From Sarocladium kiliense (lineage: Eukaryota; Ascomycota; Sordariomycetes; Hypocreales; Sarocladiaceae), in the NCBI GenBank assembly GCA_030734395.1, contig JAUZTG010000023.1:434001-498000 (forward strand): a DNA stretch of 64,000 bases, written 5' to 3'. Below, one piece after another: positions 45,779 through 55,032 of the stretch. A program made the position numbers and the translations under genes. The notes below the pieces were generated by a model that was not told the origin of the DNA, made no database searches, and saw only the letters and a list, made by a program, of their open reading frames with translations. How positions within the stretch are numbered: position 1 is the stretch's first letter; the number at the start of each line of letters is the position of its first letter.

Positions 45779-45853
45779 AAAAGAGCAAAGGCCAGCCCTC
45801 AAGGGGCTGGCAGGGATGAAAAGCTTCAGTTGAGTCATGCAGCTACTTTGCTG
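45779..45853 (-). ncRNA. Putative Pol III structured ncRNA, element 1b (compensatory arms)
   Basis: Same layout as its neighbours. A CATTAG box (45876-45881) lies 28 nt upstream of the 5' arm CAGCAAAG (45846-45853), followed by TAGC and CTCAACTGAAG. A perfect 7-bp hairpin (CCAGCCC/GGGCTGG) precedes the 3' arm CTTTGCT (45784-45790) and TTTT at 45779-45782, with one base between arm and T-run. A GTTCGATGC box lies at about 45720-45728, 51 nt beyond. Both arms differ from the family sequence at the facing position (AGCAAAG with CTTTGCT instead of AGCGAAG with CTTCGCT), so pairing is preserved by a double change. Confidence 0.5.
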
Positions 45854-46169
45854 AAAGGAAGAAGTCTAATAATTGCTAATGTACCTTGTTAAGGGGAGGG
45901 AACGTGGTGGGCCTTGGCCAGGGCCTCCGGTGCAGTGAGATGAGATGATGGTGGACGTTGAGACTGAATGAGCCTGTCGCTATGGCCCCGAAAGGTGAGC
46001 GGCAACGCGACGAATGGTAATCGCAGTAAATGCACGTCTGTATCTAGCATAGGGGAAAAGGATGCAAAAAGAACGAATAAGATGCAGGAGCTGTTCTGTC
46101 CCCAGTGTCGAATCGAACTACAGACCTCAACCCTGGTGTAGGCACCCGAAGTAGGGCGGCCCGATCTGC

Positions 46170-46240
46170 AAAAAGCGAAGTTCGGCCCTGACCAAGGCCG
46201 AAGAAGTAGTGGTTCAGCTTTCAGTTGAGCTACTTCGCTG
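46170..46240 (-). ncRNA. Putative Pol III structured ncRNA, element 2
   Basis: TATAAG (46263-46268) lies 28 nt upstream of the 5' arm CAGCGAAG (46233-46240). The following TAGCTCAACTG is the best A-box in the family. A perfect 7-bp hairpin (TTCGGCC/GGCCGAA) precedes ACTTCGCT and the T-run ending at 46170. The B-box GTTCGATTC is at 46113-46118 and adjacent bases, 52 nt past the T-run. The predicted short RNA is 71 nt, closed by 8 bp. Confidence 0.58.
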
Positions 46241-46537
46241 AACGTAGAGAATAGTAAATCGGCTTATAGAGGGGGAGTGGTGTCTGGAGACAGTGGTGGG
46301 GGCCGCAGGCTGCAGTGTGGTATGGTGGGAATCGGGACAGCTGACGACTACAACCATAGTGATGTCTGTTTATAAGTCTCCAGATGTTCCAGCGCTAATA
46401 GATCCCTTGAATGACGCGATGAGGCCAAAAAGCAGGTGAATTGAAGCAAAAAAGAACTGATGGGTTTGTTCTTCCCAGCTTCGAACAGAGCCATCTACAT
46501 GCAGCGCAGTGTTGCCAGATCCAGCAGGGCCGCGACC

Positions 46538-46614
46538 AAAAAAGCGAAGTCCGACCGGGGTCGCCGGTGTTTTCCATTCAGGCCTTTGGGCTGTATTTCT
46601 TTGCTACTTCGCTG
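46538..46614 (-). ncRNA. Putative Pol III structured ncRNA, element 3
   Basis: CATAAG (46636-46641) lies 27 nt upstream of the 5' arm CAGCGAAG (46607-46614). The TAGC that follows is not followed by the TCAACTG block, so its A-box is weak. A 5-bp hairpin (ACCGG/CCGGT) precedes ACTTCGCT and a run of six T ending at 46538. The B-box GTTCGAAGC lies 52 nt beyond (46481-46486), and a second T-run follows about 33 nt after it. Confidence 0.52.
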
Positions 46615-47114
46615 GCAGTATCTTTGTTTCTTTGACTTATGAAGGTAAGCAAACGGCGAATGCTGATCAGACGCGGACTGCCGGGCTTGGTGGGGCGCGG
46701 ATCGGGGAGGCGGGGCCGGAGACCGTCGAGGAGCTGAGTCACTCAGGCACCAGACTGACGGATGATGTTCCTTGACGCAGATATGGGGGGAAAAGGATCT
46801 CTTGAAGCATGCTGGATACTGAAACTCGCTTTCTAGGCGCTTATGAGATGGTTAAGATGCATAAGAACATGGACAAGCGGGTTGCTGGTGTTTAATCGAG
46901 ATAGTTAGAGCGGCCTTGGTTGCATTGACGCAGATGTAAGCATTGCTATGTGAAGTGAAGTGCATAGTTGCACACAAATCGTCGCGATGAAAGAATGGAC
47001 TTGAAAGAGTCAAATCTTATTTTACCGGCAGGACACCAAGGGGAGGAAAAGGAGGCGACCAGTTGGCAGGACTGTGGTTCGAACCATCACCCAGCCCGAC
47101 ACAGTCTCCAGGCC

Positions 47115-47196
47115 AAAAAGCGAAGTTGCCCACCGAGGGTAGGCACTTTTCCATGACTGGACTGACAATACAGTTGAGTAACTCGCTACTTCACTG
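47115..47196 (-). ncRNA. Putative Pol III structured ncRNA, element 4 (G.U arm)
   Basis: CATAGG (47219-47224) lies 28 nt upstream of the 5' arm CAGTGAAG (47189-47196), followed by TAGCGAGTTACTCAACTG. An 8-bp hairpin (TGCCTACC with GGTGGGCA, loop CTC) precedes ACTTCGCT and the T-run ending at 47115. The B-box GGTTCGAACC is at 47076-47085. The 5' arm has T where the others have C; in minus-strand RNA this gives a U.G pair, in plus-strand RNA an A-C mismatch, which supports minus-strand transcription. Confidence 0.55.
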
Positions 47197-47449
47197 AGAC
47201 AGGATTGTGGGATTACATCCTATGTACCCTTCGCTCGCCGGTGACGTGTTCCCTGCCAGGAACAACACCGTGGGGGACGTCTGCGTGTTAGCGTGTCTCA
47301 GTGGGGCCTGCGCTGTGGCCCAGCCACTTTGCAGAAGCGAAACAAAGAAATAGTAATGGAAGTCAATTCAACCTGTAGTATTAAAAAATATATATGACAG
47401 ATTGATTTAGTTGATGTGTCATTGGCGGCTCGAACGCCGAGCTTCGAGC

Positions 47450-47568
47450 AAAAAGCGAAGTCTGCCTACCAATGGTGGACAGAAACTGACAGGAACTGAC
47501 ATTGCAGTCGGTGGCAAAGCAGCACTCCTGGTCCGATGACTTAGTTGAGTAAATCAGCTACTTCGCTG
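47450..47568 (-). ncRNA. Putative Pol III structured ncRNA, element 5
   Basis: CATAAGG (47591-47597) lies 29 nt upstream of the 5' arm CAGCGAAG (47561-47568), followed by TAGCTGATTTACTCAACT. A 10-position hairpin with one mismatch (TCTGTCCACC with GGTAGGCAGA, loop ATT) precedes ACTTCGCT and the T-run ending at 47450. The B-box GTTCGAGCC is only 15 nt past the T-run (47430-47435). Length between arm ends is 119 nt, longer than elements 1-4. Confidence 0.55.
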
Positions 47569-47819
47569 AGTTAAGGAGCTTGTAATTATGCCTTATGTAC
47601 TGTCTGGCTGTGCCGCAGCCGCTCTCTGCGACTCAGATGGGAAAATGGTTATGGGCTGTTCGTTGACACTCTCTTGGCGCAGGTGGATGTTGACTCCTTG
47701 CAACCGCACGACAGTAAGCGAGGCGAGCGACCGCGAGAGAAGAAAGTATACACAGTAGCTAAAAAGCCAAAAAGCACCAGGATCATCTAACTATCAGCTT
47801 CGAACGCCTTGTTCTCGGC

Positions 47820-47922
47820 AAAAAGCGAAGCATGAGCCCTGCCTAGACACTCGTGAGTGAGTCACAGGTTTGCCAGAGCGAACTGGCCATCCGAAAATGT
47901 TCCAACTTCAGCTACTTCGCTG
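47820..47922 (-). ncRNA. Putative Pol III structured ncRNA, element 6
   Basis: The 5' arm CAGCGAAG (47915-47922) is followed by TAGCTGAAGTTGG. The 3' arm GCTTCGCT joins the T-run ending at 47820. The B-box GTTCGAAGC lies 15 nt beyond (47800-47805). The upstream box is weak (CATTTG at about -30) and the internal hairpin is short (about 4 bp), so this is the least certain member of the cluster despite perfect arms and B-box. Confidence 0.45.
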
Positions 47923-47953
47923 AGACTCACTCTCACATTATTGCTACAAATGC

Positions 47954-49352
47954 CTTCTTCTAGCGGCTGGAGCTCAGACTGGTGTACTTCATGTCAGAGG
48001 TAACATACAAATGGAGGGTAATACCATGGGTATCCAACCAAATGCGCACTTCGTCACGACAGGCTAGCTGTCAACCAACCATCACCCAGCCCTTTCTTTT
48101 TGTCCTTTCAGGTATCACAGCAATGCCAAGTATAGTTCTGCGACAGAATAGAGCCCTGATGATTATGAAATCCCACCATCCTAGCTATTTTGAGCATCAC
48201 AATGGAGGATGGACTGGGCCATCCCCCATTTCAGCGACATGGAACCTGTGTGGGCGCCTTGAGTGTCAGGATGGGCCAAGGTCTTTTTTTCGAGGAGATG
48301 GGTATACGGGTGCCTCGGATTAATGTCACGAGAGCTAGTGAGATATTTTACCAGTAGGAGAGACCGTGAACTGGAGTCTGCTGCCAGGATTAGGTGCCAA
48401 GGGACTGCCGCACTGTGCAGTCAATACCTGAGAGTCGGGGATGCCTTGTAGTGGCCTGATAATATTAAATTAAAGTAGAGATAAGATCGTCAACAACCTT
48501 GTTCGAAACTTGCAGCAAATCCCAGGCAGGCGAGGACTCCCTGCTCGGAGATCATATGTTATGAGCTGATCATGGTGGCGATCCTCGCCAACTGTAAGAT
48601 GCCTCGCTTAGCACCAGCGGTAACGGGAAGAACCATGCATGACCTTGGGTTTGTCTAAGTGACATGCCCATTCAAACTTCTTCAACTCCGTGTTTGGGAT
48701 TTCCTCCTGGTGGAAAACATCCGATTGATGGAATTTAGTTCCCGAGATTACAGCTTGGGACGAAACGGGCGCTAGATGGGACGCAGGCTGATATCCGCCT
48801 AGAAACCCCACGTGTGAACAAGGGGTTGTTTCTGACATATTGGTCAGGTAGGTGGGTTATTATAAAACGAAACAGCCAAGACACATGCAATTCTAGGTTT
48901 TCTGACGCATTGTATGGAGCCACCAGGTTGTCTACAGACGAACCGCCGTCATGGAGATCGGTCCCCGCCGAACTCTGGTTCGATTCAGCTGCAGATGATC
49001 CACAGACCTGAAGCATTAGAGCTGGACAGATTACAAGCCCCTCACCTCCCGGTTCCTAGGCGCTTACTAGATGGAGCTGTAGATAGAGCCAAGTCGCGTG
49101 TTTGTAGAGTGCTGGTAACCAAGGGCAGATGTTATAAAACGATGCTCCAAGCCACCTGCTCTCTGACTTTCTCTTAGTCTTCTTCAACGATTTTGTTCAT
49201 TCTATCTCTTCATTTTCAGCTCTCCTTCACTTCACTTTCATTAACTTCACTGGTTGAAGCTGGTCTAACATTCATTCTTGCATTCACTTTCACATTCTTT
49301 CTCACCTCAAAGAACTCGAACACCCCCAGGTCCTTCCTCCAATCCTGTCAAG
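47954..49352. other. Intergenic region, promoter of the AA9 gene
   Basis: No supported gene from 47954 to 49352. The final 200 bp is T/C-rich (49150-49350) and is the likely promoter and leader of the AA9 gene. Confidence 0.5.
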
Positions 49353-50384
49353 ATGTCCTTCAAATCCGCCACCGTTGCCATGATTGGCGCTTTCGCCACC
49401 TCTGCCATCGCCCACGGCACTGTCTCGAGCTTTACCACGGACGGCACCGAGAACGGCGGGTTCCTCCTCGAGTACTTCTACATGAAGCAGAGCAACCAGC
49501 CTGTCCCCGACATTGCCGCCTGGCACGCCGAGAACCTCGATAACGGCTTCGTCAGTCCCGACGAGTACAGCGACGTCAATATCAACTGCCACAAGAACGC
49601 CAGCCCTGGTCCCATCACCGCTTCCGTCGCGGCTGGCGGAACTGTCGACTTCCAGTGGACTGACTGGCCCGAATCTCACTTTGGTCCCGTATTTACCTAC
49701 GTCGCGAAGTGCGACGGTGACTGCGCCGATGCTGACCCTGCTACCCTCAAGTGGGTGAAGATCGACGAAGGCGGCATCGATATTGCGACACAGAAGTGGG
49801 CTGCCACCGCACTCATCGAGAACGATAACATCTGGACCACGACTGTGCCCTCTACCCTCGCGTCTGGCAACTACGTCTTTCGCCACGAGATCATCGCCAT
49901 GCATGATGCTGGCAGAGTTGGCGGCGCCCAGAACTATCCCCAGTGCTTCAATATCGAGGTTACTGGCGGAGGCTCTGACAACCCTGAGGGTGTTCTAGGC
50001 ACCGAGCTTTACACCGCCGAGCACCCAGGCCTCAACTTCAACCCTTATACCACCATCGAGAGCTACGAGATGCCTGGCCCTGCTCTATACGGCTCCAGCG
50101 GTGGCGGCAACCCCAGTCCCGTCGAGCCCAGCCCTGTCGAGCCTCCAGCTGCTACTCCGACCGTCGAAGCTCCTATCAATGCTTCTACCAGCGCTGTCCC
50201 GGAGCCCACTCCTACATCTTCTGTTCCTTCAACTCCTGAGGAACCCGGAACTACTGTCCCTGAAGAGCCCGAGGCAGGTTCTGGCGAGCTTCCTGAGACC
50301 TTCACCGTCGAGACTTTCATCACCTGGCTGCGCGAGCAGACCGGCACCTCCAACGCCCGCCGTCACGCTCGCGCCTTCTTCTAA
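49353..50384 (+). CDS. AA9 lytic polysaccharide monooxygenase, secreted, 343 aa
   Basis: A single exon. The start at 49353 is chosen because the signal peptide MSFKSATVAMIGAFATSAIA then ends exactly before His21, the N-terminal histidine of the copper brace (mature HGTVSSF). The second copper histidine is in WPESHFGPVFTYVAKC, and the axial Tyr with its Gln is in GAQNYPQCFNIEVTG. GNYVFRHEIIAMHDAGRV is the family core. AA9 enzymes oxidatively cleave cellulose or other beta-1,4-glucans using copper and a peroxide or oxygen co-substrate. The catalytic domain ends near residue 235. A Pro/Ser/Thr-rich tail follows, without a CBM1, ending in a short helix and RRHARAFF. Substrate specificity cannot be read from the sequence. 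Confidence 0.93.
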   Translation: MSFKSATVAMIGAFATSAIAHGTVSSFTTDGTENGGFLLEYFYMKQSNQPVPDIAAWHAENLDNGFVSPDEYSDVNINCHKNASPGPITASVAAGGTVDFQWTDWPESHFGPVFTYVAKCDGDCADADPATLKWVKIDEGGIDIATQKWAATALIENDNIWTTTVPSTLASGNYVFRHEIIAMHDAGRVGGAQNYPQCFNIEVTGGGSDNPEGVLGTELYTAEHPGLNFNPYTTIESYEMPGPALYGSSGGGNPSPVEPSPVEPPAATPTVEAPINASTSAVPEPTPTSSVPSTPEEPGTTVPEEPEAGSGELPETFTVETFITWLREQTGTSNARRHARAFF

Positions 50385-51217
50385 GTGCTTGGGTGATCGT
50401 TGCCCTTTCTCCAAGACTTATTCCATGTTGCTTTCTTGTACATATAGATACTTCAATTTTATAGAGCTTGCTGTGACCATCCTCATTTCACGTTCCGATG
50501 TCCGAAAGATTCTTGATCATTATTGTGCCACAGGTACACCGAACACCTTCAGGCCGGCCGAGGCTTATCCATCGACTCGACTGTGTAAATTCCAGGTGGA
50601 AGCCTCGATCTGGGTTCTGTCAACCCCTCATTATACACGCTTTGTAGAATGCGCATGTTCATTGAGGTAAGAAGATGTAGGTTAGGGGAGCACAGAGAGC
50701 GAGTCGATTCTCAGAAGGTGTAGATAGCCAACCGCTCAAAAGAATGCATATATGCTGAAAGAGATGAAAGCTTCATGATCTACCAGTGAGCCTAAGGGCT
50801 AGGACTATGCGCTTCACGGGCCTGAATGTTGTCAAGACGTAAAGTTGGATCTCAACAACTGTAGGCGACTGCAGTGGTTGCCGCCCGAAGCCATTACCGT
50901 TAGGCGTGCTGGCCACTCCATAAAACTTCCCATCATCCGAAACTTATCACCTTTACGGAGGAGATAGGCTTTTAAGGTTTTGACATGAGGACGTAATGAC
51001 GGCGATTAGTCCGCCGCGCGACAGTGCTGTTGTCGTCTCGGTGCTTCTGTTCCGACTTCAGACCATATGAATTGATCGCCTCGCTTCCTTTATATCCAAT
51101 GCAGACTTCTGGGCCAGCAACTTCTTTCACTTCCGCTGCGTCCCTCATACTGCTTGCGTTCATTGACATCGTCCTCTAGACAACGCCAAGCTTGCTAATA
51201 CATTACACGCATCGACA
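50385..51217. other. Intergenic region
   Basis: Holds the AA9 3' UTR and the promoter of the EthD gene. No further feature was recognised. Confidence 0.5.
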
Positions 51218-51535
51218 ATGCCTGCGTTCATCAACATCCTCTACCTCCGTTCTACGACCGGCACAGACCGTTTCGACGAAAACTATTACTTGTCCAAGCA
51301 TTTGCCATTGGCCCAAAAGTCGTGGGGACCACATGGTCTGCTTCGGTGGCAGGTCGCCAAATTGGCAGATGATCCCGAAAGCCCGTATTACTTCCAAACG
51401 ATCATGGAATTTGAGAGCATAGAAGCATTCGATAAGGCAGCCAAGGAGCACGGAGCGGCGATATTCGAGGACGTCCCGAATTTTACGGATCTGAAGGCTC
51501 TGCTGATCAAGGGAAGCCTCCTGGGAAGCTGGTAG
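51218..51535 (+). CDS. EthD-domain (dimeric alpha-beta barrel) protein, 105 aa
   Basis: A one-exon small protein. The ferredoxin-like EthD fold is visible as AFINILYLRSTTGTDRFDEN, then YYLSKHLPLAQKSWGPHGLL, and the closing YYFQTIMEFESIEAFDKAAK. The H in the SKHLPLA helix matches the conserved histidine region of the family. The length is exactly that of one domain. EthD-type proteins form dimeric barrels. Some are enzymes or auxiliary proteins in degradation or polyketide modification, but most are uncharacterised. No biosynthetic cluster surrounds it, so no role is proposed. Confidence 0.88.
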   Translation: MPAFINILYLRSTTGTDRFDENYYLSKHLPLAQKSWGPHGLLRWQVAKLADDPESPYYFQTIMEFESIEAFDKAAKEHGAAIFEDVPNFTDLKALLIKGSLLGSW

Positions 51536-52609
51536 AAGTAGAGAGACTAGATCGCAGTGGACCTCGTGACTGGCTGCCACAGGCGTGAGGGCCGCGCGGA
51601 GTGGGTGCGGCACTATAAACTTACATTAACGGATCAAGAGTCTATTTCGCGCCATTCGCCCGCTTGCAACATTGTGCAGTAATTCTTACCATGCGAACGA
51701 AACCATGTGGAAATATGCTGTATCTGGAGCAAACTATACCTCAGCCTACCAGGGCAAGTTCCTAAGCGTATGTACTGGAAGTCCGATGTCGCTGCAGCCC
51801 ATGGAGCAATAGTCGATCTCTGGTCCATCTCGAGGTCTACAGGGTCTTTAGCTATGGGGTTTCCAACTACTACCAGTGAAGCGAAGCGTGCGATTGACCC
51901 TGGGTCCGACGACAAGCAACCGAGCATGGTGTGCTGTTACTAGCGAGACCGAGGGCTTCATCGACACAACCCGTACCAGGCTTGAGTGACAGTCCCAAGC
52001 CAAAAGGAAGGGACCTATATGAAATATATGCTTGGTCAGTAGGCAAGACTTCTTAAGAAAATCTACATCTAACCCCAGAAGTTCTATAAACCCTTGAAAA
52101 CACGTATTGTTATTAAGGAGTTCTCTTATAACCTATTCAGATATACTAAGTTGAACGTCTACTAACACTTCCATTTCATAATACATCTTGTAAAGCTTCT
52201 GAAACCCCAATAGTTATGTACGGTTAACCTTACTCATTAATGCGGGTAGTAGTAATATAGCTCTTTCATGGCTGTAGCTATAACGCTCTTCCCTATCTCA
52301 CTTATAAGACTGAGTGTAAGAAGAAAGCACTCAATATAGCTAATAAGTAGGATATTCAGAGCTAAGAGCCCCCTACAGGGAGTGCCTAAAGCCCTTTAGC
52401 TTGCCGGCTGTAGAAACGGTCTAGGGTTCACTACTGATACGTTAGGTTATTCTGATAAGAACTAGATACACGGGCACCATACAGAGCCCGAAGAGACTGG
52501 CATCACATAGTACCGGCATGATATCAGAAAGTATAACACTTTTAGACAAAACATCCGCAGTGTGAAATGTGCAGTGTTCTGGGTCTCTTGCATGACGTTG
52601 CCCTCAACT
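51536..52609. other. AT-rich gene-free tract, possible decayed repeat
   Basis: From about 51950 to 52560 the sequence becomes clearly A/T- and TA-rich (runs such as AGCTAATAAGTAGGATATTC) and holds no frame above about 60 codons on either strand, unlike its surroundings. This fits an old repeat mutated by repeat-induced point mutation, but no transposon protein or terminal repeats remain. Confidence 0.4.
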
Positions 52610-53548
52610 CTATCGCAAGAAGTAATACCCTCCCCAACCCACGAGACCAGCGGTCAGAATAATTAGAGCCCATATCAACCCCGCTTCTTGGAGGATCTGA
52701 CCGGCCAAATTTCCGACGGCCTCAGCATCATTGACTCGAGGAAACGGTTCATCAGGGATGGGCTTCCCCAACGCCTTACACAGTGGTGCCCAGCCTTCGC
52801 TGAGCTCCATTGTGTGGAATCGTGCTGCAGGAGTGATGCGCTCGATGCGGGCGTTGTGTTCATCCATTCGGTCTAGGAGTCATTGAGGGCATGTAGAAGC
52901 GGCAGGAATACAGGGATGCATACCTTGCGTCATTGGACCAAACTCCTCTTCTTGCCTAAGCAGAAGTATGTGAGCATACCTTGTGGCAATCATCTGTAGG
53001 GGGAAAGACTAACATCTCCAGGAACTGCGCTACCAACTTCGGGTACCATCGTTTTCCGGGTACCGGTGCAAGGAACCAGCTGAGAAACCCAGCTCCGGCT
53101 TGATTCGTGACAGACTTCCAGCTCTCCCACCAGCGGATCTTGTCGCGGCGAACACAAACGACACGGGCATCTGGATAAAGTTCGAGTAGCTCCCCGACAA
53201 AACAATTCCCTGGCGCGTCAGTGATGGCGACGAAGCCTGCTGTGGCTTTGCGGAGGATCTTGAGCAGGCGTTGCCTATCGTGGCGAGCGTCGAAAGCCGC
53301 TGTCCATAGCTTCACATAAGCTGGTCCCACGGTCAGATGGTCGGGCACCATGCGCTGATGCAGGGAAAAATGTGGAACTTGCCGTCTTCTCGGTTGAGGA
53401 GTTGGGATCCGCCATGCATAACAGGTCCGTCAAGAAGTTTCTCAAGGGCTATGGACATAGAAAGGGTACCGGTGCGAGAGTAGCCTGCACCGATAACCTG
53501 TAGAGATCTGGATGGATCCTGAGGAACAGAAGCTGTGCCGCCCATCAT
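52610..53548 (-). CDS. Sulfotransferase-like P-loop protein with C-terminal membrane anchor, 261 aa, 4 exons
   Basis: Exons 53383-53548, 53034-53320, 52924-52993 and 52610-52872. Introns are 62, 40 and 51 nt, and the joined length is divisible by three. The N-terminal nucleotide-binding loop is VIGAGYSRTGTLSMSIALEK, the PAPS 5'-phosphosulfate-type loop of the Sulfotransfer_4 family common in fungi. After the first junction it reads LLNREDAYVKLWTAAFDARH, then FVAITDAPGNCFVGELLELY and VVCVRRDKIRWWESW. The C-terminal exon has GWAPLCKALGKPIPDEPFPR, a typical family block, and ends in a hydrophobic helix (GLIWALIILTAGLVGWGGYYF). The first intron uses a GC donor (GCAAGT). The reaction is unproven; many members are only presumed sulfotransferases. 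Confidence 0.82.
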
Positions 53549-55032
53549 GGATGTGCATCAGATGTAGTGGGCTGACAGAGATGTGGATGAACGCTAGTTG
53601 AAAGAGAGAACAGAGTTGCGAGCTTGTTGGTACATTATAAGAGGTTCTTCGAGATTGCTGCGGCCCAGCCGATAGTGAGCTATGACGTTGATTCTGCGGC
53701 GCGGTATGGCGTTGATCAACTTCCAGGAAAGGTGCCCTATGGGTAAACCAGTACCTTGAACCCATCGGCATCCTTTGAAAACTGACTTTGATCATCATAT
53801 TGAATTGTCCACACCTGGATCTTGTCAACTATAGTAACTGTGTGTTCTTTTCATCGCCCTTCATGTGAAGCAACCCCAGGAGAGTTAGACCAGTACCTAA
53901 TGAATCAAACGCTTTCTACGGCGTAGTTGTGCTAGCTGCAATGTCGAGATGGTCGGAACTTCCAGTTACAGAGAAGAAATTCTATGACACCTAATAAGGC
54001 AAACGACAATTTTGTCAGGGTAGCTGGTAAGACTGAACCAGCAACATTTGGTAACAGAGTGTGAGGCCTCTCCAACCCCTGTAGATTATTGACTCAAGAA
54101 ACCATTAGTCGTCGTCGACTGACATTTATTTCCTGGGTGTAGGTCAAGCCATTCAGGATATAGGTCATGATCGGGCGGCGCATGGACACTACAGGGGTGA
54201 TAACAGGATTCCAAGTTCAATTGCTGATCGGCCAACAACTCCGTGAGTGAATGGCTGCGGTATATTCGCCCAGAGTGACGTTGTCAGTTGTACTCGGGAG
54301 CTAGTACATCCATTGCTTAGGTTCACCGACTCTAGATATAATTGGCCAGGAAAATATCCCACGATGGCATTTCGCAATGAGTCGGTGTTAAGCATTAATC
54401 GACCCGTCACTAGACTGCATGTGGCATATCCCGACAATGTGGGCTACGGCCAGGTCCATCCGTTCGAATCCTTCGGTATTCATGCTCGGTGTTTGCCTAT
54501 CCTGACAACTGTGCCTCTTTTTAAACCCCATTCGAACCCCAGTGACGCCATTAGCATTGAAGCATGATCTACCAGAGGCGAAGGTCGTGTGTGGCGCAGG
54601 TATGGTAGCCGATCACAGGATGAGTGGCCTATGACAAGAACAACAATAACAACATATCACTCATCGTCTCCGACCCTGGGAAGAATCGAGGCGCACGCGA
54701 GTATAAGCGAGCTGACCCTTGCCGCAATTGAGATAGGTGCTCGCAATTCAACGCAGGAACCGCTAAGGCCGACCCTTCCTACCATGACGACTGACGTCTC
54801 GGAAGCAACTTGTGTAACTTAGGAGCCGTGGACTTTTAATTTCCCGGATGAAGGCGGACTCCCTACTCCACAAGGATCAGTTTGTCAGTTGCGGTAGTTA
54901 CCTGGTCTTAAACGTGGGCAAGGGTTGATAGGTCGAGATGGGAAGTATAAGAGGACACAGCTGTCGCAGCATCTGCAGGCTCTGAAACTACCTCTATTGA
55001 CACATACACTCAGACTTCATCTGATATTTTCC
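53549..55032. other. Divergent intergenic region
   Basis: 1.5 kb between divergently transcribed genes. No supported gene, RNA or repeat; it contains the two promoters. Confidence 0.5.

Noticed and set aside
45443..47922. CRISPR-like or MITE interpretation of the repeated AAAAAGCGAAG ... CTACTTCGCTGA motifs
   Set aside because: CRISPR does not fit a eukaryotic genome and the spacing is irregular. A MITE would need target-site duplications and similar interiors; I see neither, while TATA spacing and B-box outside the arms are conserved.
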